Assembly (NCBI GenBank): GCA_026873275.1
Contig: JANTUC010000003.1
Span: forward strand, 1,984,001 to 2,048,000
DNA length: 64,000 nt
Source of the DNA: Pseudopithomyces maydicus
Taxonomy: Eukaryota; Ascomycota; Dothideomycetes; Pleosporales; Didymosphaeriaceae
Reading direction: 5' to 3'
In this document: positions 1-11,761 of the stretch, one piece after another
Layout: every line of letters begins with the position of its first letter
Position numbering within the stretch: position 1 is the stretch's first letter
Notes under the pieces: model-generated
What the model saw: the letters and a program-made list of their open reading frames with translations, nothing else
Told to the model about the DNA's origin: nothing
Databases searched by the model: none
Position numbers and translations under genes: made by a program

Positions 1-930
1 TGATCGGCATGCCGTTGGGCAACTACGGCCGATTGCGGTCGTCGCACCGGGCTGTGGACGGCGGAGCGATGTGGAAGGGAAGCAGCGCAGGCGTCGGCGC
101 AGGGTGTTTGGGGGTAAGACGGCCAGGCACGGCAGGCGTCGAGCAAGAAGCAAAGCAAAGAGGCGGAAACAATAGCAATACAATATCCTGAAAGGGTATC
201 TCCCAATGGTAAGAATAGCGGTAAGGGCTGGTTGGACGAGAAGCGCAAAAACACCGGAAAGACGCCGAGGAGGGGAGAGCGGAGAGGGTGGAGGGGGTAG
301 GTGTTAGAGGGGAGGGAGACCGAGCACAGAGCCGCAAGGCGCTGGCCGTAAAACGCGAGTTCTTTCTGAGCGTGGAGAGGCCAAAACGGCAGATTTGTGG
401 GTGGTAACGTCGGGGAAGGTGTCTGGAGAACAGGATCGAGTGCGGCGAGCAAAGCGCGTTAAGAGGCGATGCGATGGCGCCAGGCCGCAATAGGGAACAC
501 GGCGCTGGATCGAATTGGCGCACGGGCGCGTTTTCTGTTGATGGCCCATGGCGCCCGGGCTGATGAGCATCGAACCCTGCCGCTGCATCTGCGGGTTGCC
601 TTGGCTAGCGCGGGCGTGGGACTCGTGCTGGTGGTGGTGGGCACCGGGCACTGGGCAGGTGGGTGGCCGGTGGATGGCCGGTGGAGCAGTCGGAGCCGGT
701 GCTGGAGGGCCACCGCTGGAGCTGGAGCGGGAGCTGAAGCTGGTTGTGGTGCTGGTGCTGGTGCTGGTTGTGGTGCTGGGTGCTGTGGTGCTTGGTGCTG
801 GGTGCTTGCTGCGCTTGACCGCCGCCGCCGCTGTCCACGCCCGCCCCCTTGCCCGCCTTGCCCGCCTGCCTTGCCCGCCTGCCCGCCGCCTGCCTGGCCT
901 GGCAGTGCGTGCGGCGGCGTGCCCAGGTGC

Positions 931-1099
931 CTGTCTACCTACCTACCTGTCTACCTGTCTACCTACCTGTCTACCTGTCTACCTACCTGTCTACCTGTCT
1001 ACCTGTCTACCTGTCTACCTGTCTACCTGTCTACCTACCTACCTACCAACTTACCTGCCTGCCTGCCTGCCTGCCTACCCGCCTACCCGCCTACCTGCC
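931..1099. repeat. CTAC/CTGT tetranucleotide low-complexity block
   Basis: Imperfect tandem array of CTAC and CTGT units, passing into CCTG and CCTA units at its right end. It lies about 0.8 kb upstream of the regulator start codon. Confidence 0.85.
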
Positions 1100-1110
1100 C
1101 GTGCCATCGC

Positions 1111-1177
1111 ATCCCCCTTCCCCCTTCCCCCTTCCCCCTTCCCCCTTCCCCTTCCCCTTCCCCCTTCCCCTTCCCCC
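1111..1177. repeat. Polypyrimidine CCCCCTT repeat
   Basis: Almost pure C/T tract made of CCCCTT and CCCCCTT units, directly following the CTAC/CTGT block. Such one-strand pyrimidine tracts are common in fungal promoters; no function is claimed. Confidence 0.85.
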
Positions 1178-1897
1178 AGTGGGCCGCCCTCCCTCTGCTG
1201 CCGCCGCCGCCGCCGGCCCTGGCCGTTTGCCAAGCGATGTGATCTGTATTTTGTGCATCGATAGTGTCCTCCGGATTGAGCCGCCCTGAGCACGACCCTC
1301 GCTCTCAGGAACGGCGCCCAGGTACGGTAGCCAAGTACCGTACTTACGTATGTATGTGTGCATGTACGCCATGTACGCCATGTACACGGCACCCGCTGTG
1401 CCTACCTGGCTACTACGTGTCCCATGTGCCATGCATCGCTCGAATAATCGACTGCCCTGCAACGCGCCACGGACAGTGTCGTGCTGTCTGATCGACGAGC
1501 GGCGACGGTGGGCAAATGTGGCTCCATCTGACCGAGCTGTCCCATATTGCAGTCGTCCCAGAGCTCCGAGCGTGTCCGCTGGCCCCGTGCGTGGATGCGT
1601 GCAGCGCGCACCCCGCTGGAGAGCAGACGCAGCTTTTCCGAGCAGCGACTGCGCGGTGGTCCCGGGGGCTCTGGTCGAGTCGGTCCTCGCTGCACGCTGC
1701 ACGCTGAACGCTGGACGCCCTGGAGCTCTCCCCACGCCTGCGACGCTAGAGCCAAAGACGTAAAGCGGCTCAAAACCCTCGGGCCTTCATGTCTTCACAC
1801 GCAACAACATCGAACCCGCCCATAACGCGCCGCCTCCGCTCCCCCACCACTGTTCGCGTGCCCGTCGCGCAGCTCCCAACACGCGATCCCGGTGGCC

Positions 1898-4521
1898 ATG
1901 GCGACCAGCGGCCCATACGGCGACGCAGAGGACAAGTCGGGCGGCGGCCCTGGCATGTTTGTGAACCAGAACGGCGGCACGCCACCCCAACAGCAGCAGG
2001 CCCAGCACATGCCTTCCGACGAGCTCCAGATGCGCGAGCAGCTTTCGCAGCACATGCAACAGGGCAACGACATGATGCACCCGCAAGCCCATCTGCAGCA
2101 GATGGGCGCCATCAACGCCGCCCATCACCACTTCCAAACCCCGCCGCGTCCCGTCCACTCGCCGCAACACATGGCCCAGTCTGCCCAGTCGGTCATGGGC
2201 ATGGACGAGCACAACGCCTTCGTCGACCACGACGGCACAACCCGGAAGCGCTCCAAGGTGTCGCGCGCGTGCGACGAGTGCCGGCGCAAAAAGGTACCCA
2301 TGCCTTGGAAACGTCGTGGCGGCCTGTCTGACCCGTGTTAGATCCGATGCGATGCGACGAGCGAAAACGGTCCGGAGTCATGTTCGAGTTGTAAGCGTAC
2401 AGGTGCGCGGTGTCAGTTCAGCAGACAGCCGATGAAGCGCGGGCCGAGTAAAGGGTGAGTGTTAATCCGCTCCGCTCCGTTCAGTTAATCCGGGCCACCA
2501 CCCAGTAGTCCTCGGTACTGACATTGGAGAAGCTACATCAAGGAACTAGCCGATCGCCTGAACTCGCTCGAGAATCAAATACAGCAGCCGCAAGGCCAGC
2601 CTGCCAACTATGACTTCAGCGCCATTGACCAGAGCCTGGATGCCGCGTCCCACTTTCCCAGAAAGCGAACCTTTTCCATGATCGACAACTTCGCAGAGCC
2701 GTATAACCGTCCAAGCTGGGCTGGACAGGACCGCGGTACATACAATACCGAAGATCCCACACTCTTCCACCCACTAACTCGTGAAGAACCTTTGAACGGC
2801 ACAGGCGAGCACAGCACCACCGTCACCAGCAACAACAACAACAACCACCGGCGCGTCTCGTTTACAGATTGGACCATGGTCGGCAACCTCATTACGGGAT
2901 CGAACGAAGCTCCCATCAAAGCGTGAGTCAACACAAGCGCCCGCGACGTCGGCTTTTGTAGTGGCCACGCAAAGTTGCTCGAATATTGCTACGGTGGTGC
3001 ATCTGACTGACTCTGGACCACAGTTACTACAGCACTATGCATTCCATTCTGCCTCTGCTTCCTTCAGAACGCACAGCCCTGAACCGTCTTTCACAATGTC
3101 CTCCCAAGTTGCGAGAAGCACTTTTCCTGTCATTAGAGTGTAGCCTTCGCTTCTCTGCACCACGAGCGTTACCACCGACCGAATTCAGTGTGATCCAAAT
3201 GTTGCACGAATGCCTCGAGGTTTTGGATGCTGCAAAACATGCTTTGAATGATCCAGACCATTCCCGCCAGTTCTTCAACAATTTGGTATATTGCCAATCC
3301 CTGATCCTGGTGTTTATCGCGTCAGACCGTCCCACAACGGGGACTGTTGGCAATGCAGCTGAACTACTCGGTAGGATCGCCGGAGTTATCAGTGATATTG
3401 GACTTGACGACGCGAAAACAATGGCCTCCCTACGAGACCAAGACGTCGAGTTGTATCAAGCCTCCCGTCAAACATTCTGGGTTGCATTCATCTTGGATAG
3501 ATTTCATGCTTCCAGCAGGTCCAAGAATATAATGCTACCGTTGCACGAGGGCTCACCCTCTCGAGACGACTTCAAACTTCTCGGCGAAGAAGCCTATCAT
3601 CTTGCACGTAAGACAACCCTCTCTATATTATTTCACTCTGACGGATCGATATTTTTGCAACATTCTACTGACCCTATACTAGGTGTGGCAGATATGATCG
3701 GCCAAGTGGCTTCTATATCTAAGGCTGGTAGTATACCTGATCTAGACCCCGCATCGCCGTTCGCTTTTGCAGCGCTGAGTGCGACCTCCCCTGCGACAAA
3801 ATATTTGAATGGGCAACTTTCTCGCTTCCGGGAATCCATCGACATTAGCAACCTCCCGAATGATGCCTCACCACACCTAGCTTATCAGTACCTCCGACTA
3901 CTGACAGCTCGTTTATCTAATTTCAGCTCTTCTGTAGAATTAATGGCCTTGACCAAGGCTCTGCTGCGAAACATCTCTAACAGTCGCATAACACCACTCC
4001 ATCATGTCTTCGTCAGTCTTATGACCACTTCTCTTGGTGATCTTTCGGAACGTTTGGAGACGCAAATCGAAGCTCACGCTGCCATGAAAGAGCTGGCCGA
4101 TGGAATTACCAATGAACTTATCATCAACAAGAGCAGTGATGGTCTTGGCTGGGATGCCGCGATACTTGATACATTACACCAGAAGAAAGGTCTCACTCCC
4201 TCACACGGTGCTCCTGAACAAGCGAGCCCACAACAACATCTGGCTGGTCTTCAGCACCTTGCGGCTGCCGCGGTGGGTGAACGAGAGGGCGCTGATGCTC
4301 GACCTTCAAGTAGCAGTGGCAACGCACATACTGCAACTGCTCCCTCGAGATTTGACAACGATAACGACATTGCGGCCGCCGTTGCAGCCGCCACTGAAGC
4401 AGCCAAGGCTCAGGGACAAGCACAAGATCCTGCAACATCTATCCCACAAGGTTCCCCAAATGTTGGAGGAAACGGAACTCCCTATGATACAAGTGCGTTA
4501 GTAAAAGAAGATGGCTTTTGA
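1898..4521 (+). CDS. Zn2Cys6 transcription factor, Rgt1-like
   Basis: Nuclear regulator of the fungal binuclear zinc cluster family. Exons are 1898-2293, 2342-2454, 2533-2922 and 3024-4521; the phases agree. The zinc cluster has Cys at about residues 125, 128, 135, 146, 149 and 156 (CX2CX6CX10CX2CX6C) and is split by the first intron. It is followed by the MKRGPSKGYIKELADRLNSLE linker and coiled coil typical of the Rgt1 glucose-sensing repressor group. The N-terminus is Gln/His/Met-rich, the middle resembles the fungal-specific regulatory domain, and the tail is Ala-rich and disordered. A further intron of 75 bases, 3608-3682, is likely: it has GTAAGA, a CTGAC branch site and an AG, and because 75 is a multiple of three the frame stays open without splicing. 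Spliced length is about 773 residues. The start is the ATG at 1898. The targets (sugar transport or glucose repression) are inferred from the family. Confidence 0.88.
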
Positions 4522-6901
4522 GTTTTGTACAACATTTGGTGGCTTCGTCATTCTGTATTTCCTATCCCTATCGATGTACTAATTGTCTGCGAACAGTCTT
4601 TGGAAACAGCCTGTATGGCGTTCCCGGGGTTAAGCTTGAGTTCGAACACCAATGTATGCCGCATCCATTCTATCGGCCTAACGATCGATATGGGAGTTAG
4701 CGCGGATTTGTATTTTTTCATCCGAAGATTATACCCATTTTTCTTATACTTCCCGCTAGTAGCAAGGGGCGCGGCGCTTAAGCGACAGCAAAAACAAGCT
4801 GGGGTCGATGATTCAAATACCTGCTGTGGTGAACCAGGGCCAGAAGCTCCCATGTCTCAGGTCTTTGTGATATAGGCATGAATGAAGCTAGGATAATTTT
4901 CTTCTTGCACTGTAGTGATATGAATACGAGGGAAAATCCTTTCAGGAAACATTCTGGTCTCTCTCGTCCCGCGTCTCCTGGCACCTTTTCAAATTCACCC
5001 GTCGTAATCCTCGGCTGCTACAGACTCCCCTGCTTCCTCACTGCTGCTACTTCTGAACAGATGTACCAAACTCGAGAAACTATGCCGGTGCGTACCGCTC
5101 ATGGTGCTATTGGTTGTGCTACTGCGTCGGCCGCTGATTGGACCACCTGCTCATCCATCAACGTTCTAAATACCCTCTAACGCAACAAGATAAGCCATAC
5201 CGTCGTCAGTCATTAAAGCCAGCTTCTCGCGTGCTTTAATACGGGTAGACATGCGTCCTTGCAGCAGTTAGAGAGGAATGAACAAGGAAATCACCCAATA
5301 GTGCGTACGCATATTCCCAAAACCGCCGCGGCCGTAACTAGTATAGCGTTCGTTGGTGCTGTCATTGACCATGGCAGCGGTATTCAACCAGACAGGACAA
5401 ATGTATTAAAATGCACAGCTTATCAGTACAGATCAAAACACGTAGGTTTCTGTGGTTTTCATGAGATTATTGTATTTGATGTAGATCGATGGCTTGGGTG
5501 GAAATACCGCAATTTATATATCGCACCACTCCATTGCCTCATACCTTGTGATGTATCAGCCGTCCCACGCCTTTTGTCCATTCACCGTGCACCTGTTCCT
5601 CCGATCATCCAGAGCCGACTCTATCTAAGCTTTATGTGCTGTACAAGCTTTTTAGCGTGAAGCTTGACCACACGGTATCAACGGTTCATCTAGCGAGTCG
5701 TATCGCAGATGCTTATCTTTATTGCACATGTGGGTAAAAGGGTCCTGTAGCCAGACGCCCCCGCGGGGTCACGTTTGGGGGATGTGCGATACGAATGCGG
5801 GGTGACGTAGACTAAGAACAACCGATGACCGATTTTCTGGCACTTTACGACTGTGCATTCCTTCCCAATCCCCGAATTTGCACCCTTGCATTCATTTTGA
5901 CATCGGATGAGCGTGGGACCACACATTATACGTTGCCTGAACCAAAGGCGAGATTTTTTTTTTTTTTTTTTTTTGAAATCATAGCGTACCCGACTCTTGT
6001 CAGGCTATATCTGCGATAATCATGGCTGTCAGTATTGATCACACCACCAAAAATTCCAGCTCTTTGGGCATTTTTGGATATCAGTATGGACTGCCTACAT
6101 AATGATGCACGGAAGACCTACGAGAGTCATTCGTTTTGACCATGAGTACAAAGTAATCTATATGACCGACTACTGTACCTACTCCGCGGCCTCTCCGCCA
6201 TGATCCACCACTCCTGGCCTACACTGCCCTCATACTTTCCATTGCAGATTCGAGCACAGCGTACGGTGCAGGTACAGCTGTCATATCCCAATCTGGTGCT
6301 GCTACCGTTGGATATTGTCCTAGGTAGGAATTGGTTACATTTTAATTCCTCCAGTGAGTGCCACAAACACAGTCGAACTTGCAACAGAGACTGGTCATTT
6401 TTGAGAGTAGGGTTGTTGGTTTCTCAATTCCAAGATCAGCGTTTCGCCATCAAGTTCTTAGGCTGCTTGAACAACTTACTAGCAGCAATTATTTACCTTC
6501 AAGGTTGTGTTTTTGTTAAGACTAATGCACCTCGTCAGATCATATTGTTTACCCCAAAATTGTATTCGACGAACATCAACGGAAATGCGCACGGATGATA
6601 TCATCAGCATGGGCGGAAAAAAGATGAATGGCAAGCATGCAACTCCATAGATCGCGTCATAAGAGAGAGTGTGAGTTTTTGTCCGAAAGTGGCTCAGCTC
6701 ACTAACCTCTTTCGTACTTACCTCGGCCCAAGGTTTCTTCAATAAAACAACTCATCCTGTCAGATGCGGGAAAGTCGACCACACCACAAACAGCTGCGCA
6801 GTGATATTGTCTACCTCTGTCAACCCGTTCCATTCACACAGCAAAATCTGGGAGACTGTGGAATTCAAAGGCACAATAGAGTTTTAAATTGTACAGGCAT
6901 C
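4522..6901. other. Intergenic region without a supported gene
   Basis: I find no frame with conserved protein character, no convincing exon chain and no RNA gene. The open frames here are short and differ from family-like composition. A 21-base T run is the only clear landmark. Confidence 0.55.
5954..5974. repeat. Poly-T run (about 21 T)
   Basis: Uninterrupted run of T in the intergenic region between the regulator and the dienoyl-CoA isomerase gene. No element boundaries or target-site duplication are obvious around it. Confidence 0.9.
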
Positions 6902-8126
6902 ATGGCAGATGAATACAAATATGAGTACTTCAACGTGACATTCCCAGCGGAATATGTTGCCCACGTGGAGATAAACCGACCGGAGAAACTAAACGCTTTC
7001 TTCGAGCCGTAAGTCCTGTCTCAATTCCGTCTTTCTTCCTGGAGTTCGCTTTTGAAAGCTGCATTGTCAAGTCTTCTGCAAGTACGCACGGAACAATCTT
7101 TACCACAATCCTTGGTTACGAGACTACAAGCAGGATATGTCCATCTACAACACCTGTCCTCATTGTACATTAGGCATTCCAAACCATTCATGGCATTCCC
7201 TGCTCCCGCCCGATTCTTTCTTTTGCCTCTTATACTGACCATCCAAAGGATGTGGCTCAACCTTTCCGCAATCTTCCGCCGCCTCTCTCATGATCCAAAT
7301 GTCCGGTCTATCATAATGACCGGAGCTGGTGATCGAGCCTTCACCGCTGGTCTAGATGTGAAAGTACGTCCACTGCGCACCCTCTGTTTTTACTTACGGA
7401 ACCGACTAATCTTTTCGCTGAAGGCTGCATCTCAAGGAACCCTCTCCCAGTCCTCCGCCGACCCCGCCCGTGCAGCAACGGCGCTTCGCAGACACATATT
7501 CGAATTCCAGGACTGCATCACTGCACTTGAGAAGTGCGAGAAGCCTATAATAGTAGTATTGCATGGTACCTCGTATGGTCTCGCGATTGATCTTTCCTTG
7601 GCTTGCGACATCAGGATCTGCGCCGTGGACACGCGGTTCTCTGTCAAAGAGGTCGATATCGGGCTCGCGGCTGACATAGGCACACTCTCTCGGCTCCCAA
7701 AGTCAATTGGAAACTTTAGTTGGGTGAAGGATGTTTGCCTCAGTGCCCGAGTGTTCGACGCCGAAGAAGCGAAAAAGGTAGGATTGGTAAGTGGAGTGTA
7801 CGGCAACAAGGAAGAGGCTGTTTCTCAGGTACAGTTTGCCCCTTCTCGAGCTTCTCTGATTTCCTTCAACACCCACTGGGTTGGATTAGCGCAGTTATAC
7901 TGACGTATACACCCAGGGGCTTAAATTGGCGAGCTTGATAGCCACCAAGAGCCCGGTAGCAGTGCAGGGCACCAAGGAGGTTCTGAATTATAGCCGGGAT
8001 CGAAGTGTGGAGGAAGGGTTGCGATATACGGCAGTATGGAATGCGGCAATGTTGCAGACAGCGGATGTCAAGGATGCAATGCTCAGTGGGTTGCAGAAAA
8101 CCACGCCTAAATTTAGCAAGCTTTAG
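6902..8126 (+). CDS. Peroxisomal delta(3,5)-delta(2,4)-dienoyl-CoA isomerase (enoyl-CoA hydratase family)
   Basis: Crotonase-fold enzyme of unsaturated fatty acid beta-oxidation that moves double bonds in dienoyl-CoA. Exons are 6902-7008, 7249-7363, 7424-7828 and 7917-8126, giving 278 residues, the usual family length. Visible features: the N-terminal INRPEKLNAF strand, GAGDRAFTAGLDVK, an oxyanion segment HGTSYGLAIDL, and KEVDIGLAADIGTLSRLPK. The three acidic residues used by dienoyl-CoA isomerases are present: Asp of AIDL, Glu of KEVD and Asp of AADIG. The oxyanion glycines are unusual (GLA where GGG or GGA is usual). The last residues are FSKL, a textbook PTS1, so the protein should be imported into peroxisomes. 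The first intron is long for this genome (240 bases). A plain enoyl-CoA hydratase is less likely because of the Asp/Glu/Asp set. Confidence 0.9.
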
Positions 8127-8400
8127 GTGCATACGACCTGGTGGACAAGCCCCCCAAACCTTCGTCCCACATGATGTAGCTACCATTAGAGGATGCATTG
8201 ACTGGACTGAATGAATTTTTCATTGACTCTGAGCGCCTGGAAGTGCTAATAGGAAGGAATTGACCAGCTCCAAACCCTACCCTTTACGCATGAGCATAGC
8301 CTAGCATATCTCATTTCCCGTGGCATACAGATGAACCGTTTGGAATCATGATTTCATCCCCAACACCGATTTACTACATTGCACCTTAGCCTTTACCACT

Positions 8401-9709
8401 CTATGCCCTCGCCATGACACCCCAGCAGCGGATGCGGTTGTCAGTGTAACCAGCGAACAAAGTCTGGCCATCAGCGCTCCAGGCCAGCGACACACACTCA
8501 GGCTCCCGGCTCTTCTTGCCAACCTCCAGGTACTCAGGCTTGAGCTCGTCAACCTTGCTCTTCTTCTCAAGGTCGAAGATGATGATGGACGAAGCGGTGG
8601 CGGCGCACAGCCAGTAGCGGTTGGGCGAGAAAACGAGGGCGTGGATCTCGTCACCAGCAGTGAGGGAGTAGAGGTGCTTAGACTCATTCAGATCCCACAG
8701 CATGGTGGTTCCGTCCTTGCCACCGGAGGCGCAGAGGGAGCCGTCGGGAGAGATGGTGACAGTGTTGATGTAGCCGGTGTGGCCGATGTGGTCGGTCTGG
8801 ATGCGGCACGAAGCGAGTTCCCAAACCTAGGTCGATGTCAGCTTCTGTGAATAACTCGACTTGAACGTTGCGTCCGCGAAAGCTATATATCAGTAAAAGG
8901 TGATTGTTGTTCTCATAGCCTCATGGCTCTGAAGTAGCAAATACAAAAAATCGTTTGATCATCATGATGGTGTTGGAAGGAATTCGGGTAGGGATGGCAA
9001 AGAGTGTCTGTACGCACCTTGACAAGCTTGTCCCAACCAGCGGAAACGATGACAGGGTTCTGCGGGTTCGGGGAGAAGCGCACGCACGAGACCCACTCGG
9101 TGTGGCCCTTGTCGGTGATGGTGTACTTGCAGTCACCGAGGGTGTTCCAGAGCTTGATGGTCCGGTCACGGGAGCCGGAGACGATCTGGCGGTTGTCGGC
9201 GGAGAAGGATACGGAGAGGACATCGTTGGTGTGGCCAACGAAGCGGCGGGTGGTGTTGCCGGTGGAGAGCTCCCAAAGGCGGAGGGTCTTGTCCCAGGAC
9301 GAGGAGAGGGCGTAGGCACCATCGGAAGAGATAACCTATTCATGCAATCGTCAGCTCAGTCTCCCGCTGACTTCCTAGCCAGCCAACTGCTCGCCAGTCC
9401 AGATATAACGTACGCAGTCGGACACAATGTGGGAGTGGCCGTGCAGACTCCTCTTGGGGTATCCGTACGAGGTCTCGTCGCGAGTGAGGTTCCAGATGAT
9501 CAAAGTCTTGTCGCGGGACGCAGACAAGAGCATGTTCGGGCTGCAGAGAAAACAATCAGCACATTGTCTTCTGGCAACCTTTGCGCAGCGCAAACCTGCG
9601 GCTCTTTATAGATATTGACGTATACGTACTTCTCGAGGGAGGTAGCAAGGGAAGTAACCCAGCCAGAGTGGCCCTCAAGGGTGCCACGGAGAACCAACTG
9701 TTCGGCCAT
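8401..9709 (-). CDS. cpcB: RACK1-type WD40 protein (guanine nucleotide-binding protein beta subunit-like)
   Basis: Seven-bladed WD40 scaffold that sits on the 40S ribosomal subunit near the mRNA exit and links signalling (protein kinase C, amino acid cross-pathway control) to translation. Exons on the minus strand are 9709-9630, 9540-9414, 9335-9018 and 8826-8401, in phase, giving 316 residues, exactly the family length. Start MAEQLVLRGTLEGHSGWVTS and WD-type repeats ending in IIWNL, LRLWEL, IKLWN, WDKLVK, VWEL, LWDL and RCWGV are all seen; no blade is missing. Fungal homologues are CpcB, Cpc2 and Asc1. The third intron (9017-8827) carries a C/D snoRNA listed separately, matching the known habit of RACK1 genes to host snoRNAs. 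The promoter is shared with the divergent NmrA-like gene at 10430. Confidence 0.97.
8885..8972 (-). ncRNA. C/D box snoRNA, U24-like, inside RACK1 intron 3
   Basis: Within the third intron of the RACK1 gene, minus-strand reading gives a perfect C box ATGATGA (8965-8959) and, 70 bases on, a D box CTGA (8893-8890). Between them ATTTGCTACTTCAGA (about 8942-8928) is the reverse complement of CTGAAGTAGCAAAT, a conserved stretch of the large-subunit rRNA that U24 targets for 2'-O-methylation. Established knowledge: the yeast ASC1 intron hosts U24 (snR24). The second guide, next to the D box, does not resemble yeast U24 as I remember it. The terminal stem is weak and the exact ends are uncertain. Confidence 0.75.
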
Positions 9710-10429
9710 TTTGTTTGGTAAACTGGTGACCTTGGGTATAATACGGTGGGCGCACTCGGTGGTGGTGTTTTGGCAGAACTTGGGCGGAAGCTCTTTGAGA
9801 GAGCCGCGACAAAATCTCGCTTAGCGAATGTGGGCGGCGGTCGCCGACCGAATACGGAAAAGCGTCATTTCTGCCGACTAGCATCCACGAGTGTCGTAAC
9901 TCCACCAGTCGTGCACGAATGGCCAAACCTTGGCATGCGCACCTGAAGGAGGAATGCAGATTTGCAGAAAGAGCCTTTCATTGTCTCTATAAATAGCGCC
10001 TTCCGCCACATGTCCTCGACAGCATCCGGATCCACGTCTCGAGTGGTATCTCGGTTCCCAGGTACGTGAACTGAGCACTGTTCCATAGTGACCAGTGAGT
10101 GTATAACAAACGTTACAGTCATGGTAGCTTGTTGGGTATTTCTGTTGCTGAAGCTGCTGATATGTGTCAGCGAGGTCACTTCTGATAGTGTTGTCCACAC
10201 ATAACCAAGTTGCGTCATACCAAGATGCCGAACATGTTCGGGACCGTTCCTGCAATCCTAACTCCGGGATATCGCCCTGTTTTTGCACACTGATAGCGTA
10301 ACGTGTTCATTTGTAACCTCTTTCGATGATACCCCTGTAATGTACTTCAGTCGTACCATGTTTGCGTACACTGATATATTTATTTACCGATTTTCACCCA
10401 AGCAATCGTAATCAAATTTCCTCACGACT
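9710..10429. promoter_or_regulatory. Divergent intergenic promoter region, RACK1 and NmrA-like gene
   Basis: About 720 bases separate the two divergent start codons (9709 minus, 10430 plus). No coding exon is convincing. It must hold both promoters and 5' leaders; I could not assign a TATA element to either gene. Confidence 0.5.
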
Positions 10430-11454
10430 ATGTCTTTATCAACGCAAATTCTTCTGCTCGGTGCAGGCGAGCTTGGGATTGCCTTTCTCCCTCATTTGTC
10501 GGGGCTTCCCAATACCCACATTACCATTGGAGTCCGCATACCTGCCAAATATCAACATCTTTCTTCTCCTAACATCTCCCTCGCTGCTCTTGACCTCTCC
10601 TCATCTTCCGAAGCGCTCTCGCAAACCTTTTCCAACTACGACATCGTCGTCTCCGCAACTGGCTTCGGCCAGTCCTCCCACGTACTGACTAAACTTGTCC
10701 GAGAAATTCTTACCGCGGGTACTCTGCGCAACGGGTCGGGCAAGGGCAAATTATGGTTCTTCCCCTGGCAATGGGGCGTAGATTATGATGTAACCGGCGA
10801 CGGGGCGGGTCTTATGCCCCTCTTTGGCGAACAAAAGGATATACGAAACCTTCTGCGGGCAGAAGCAGAGAAGAGCAATGTACAATGGACGATTCTTTCC
10901 ACTGGGATCTTTATGAGCTTTTTGTTCGAGCAGTTCTGGGCAGTCGTAGAGGGTAAGTCTAGGCATGAACTGGTTTAAAAAGTGCGACTAGTGGCGCGCG
11001 CTCTCATAGTTGAGCGTTGTATTCAATTCTACAGTCAAACTGACATTTCATAGCAAAATCACCGGGGAACACGGTGGTAAGAGCATTAAGAAGTTGGGAC
11101 CATAAAGTCACTGTAACAGATGTCGCAGATATTGGCAAGGTTCTTGCAAGGATCATAGCAGGAGACGTAGAAGCTCAGAACACGATCCTTTACGCTGCTG
11201 GGGATACACTAAGCTACAAGGAACTAGCTGATATTGTCGCACGTGTTACTGGAAGGGATATCGAGGAAGAGGAATGGAGCATTCCCTATCTGGAAGCTGA
11301 ACTTGCAAAAGATCCTGATGATTTGATTAAGAGGTACCGTCTGATCTTTGCAAGAGATGGGGTATGGTGGGACAAGAATAGTACTTTGAATCACAAACTT
11401 GACATCCGAATGACGGATGTAGAGACATATGCACGGAAGATTTTTGCGGCGTAG
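10430..11454 (+). CDS. NmrA-like / isoflavone reductase-like NAD(P)-binding protein
   Basis: Atypical short-chain dehydrogenase. Exons 10430-10952 and 11054-11454 (intron 101 bases, GTAAGT...CATAG) give 307 residues. The start shows a Rossmann beta-alpha-beta with ILLLGAGELGIAFL at residues 7-20, then DIVVSATGFGQ, and a substrate-side segment FFPWQWGVDYDVTG. The second exon holds VTVTDVADIGKVLARII and YAAGDTLSYKELADIV, the conserved C-terminal half of NmrA-like and isoflavone-reductase proteins. The Tyr/Lys pair of classical dehydrogenases is not obvious, as is normal for this group. It may be an oxidoreductase of secondary metabolism or an NADP-sensing protein; the substrate is unknown. Confidence 0.82.
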
Positions 11455-11761
11455 AATAATTTCAACAAATAACCCTCGAGTTCACCTCGAGTTCAGTCAT
11501 TTCATTGCCCAACTAAACTTGTAAGGATTTGATTAAATTTTGAGCAACAAAAAACATACAAGTAACATGGATGCTAATTTGACGCTTCGTCCACTCTTTG
11601 AACGGTGGGGGGTATCGTAATCGGGCGACTCCTTGCCACCAACCGCCTTTTATTACGCGCAGTAGAGCTCTTGTGCCAGAGCTTTCTGTCACTGTGTGCT
11701 GTACGGCCTCACAAAGGATGTTTTCATAGTCGTGAATCGGTCGACCAGTTTATGTATTCAT

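Larger units (their letters stand above)
1..1897. other. Long upstream region of the Zn2Cys6 regulator, no supported gene
   Basis: No reading frame here looks like a protein. The open frames are rich in Pro, Cys, Leu and Tyr because they translate simple repeats. The stretch probably holds the promoter and 5' leader of the regulator that starts at 1898. It is GC-rich, with G/T-rich tracts around 620-800 and the two low-complexity blocks listed separately. Confidence 0.6.

Noticed and set aside
469..1289. Overlapping 150-260-codon frames rich in Cys, Pro, Tyr, Leu
   Set aside because: They translate simple repeats (CTAC, CTGT, CCCCTT) in all frames; no start context or conserved segment.
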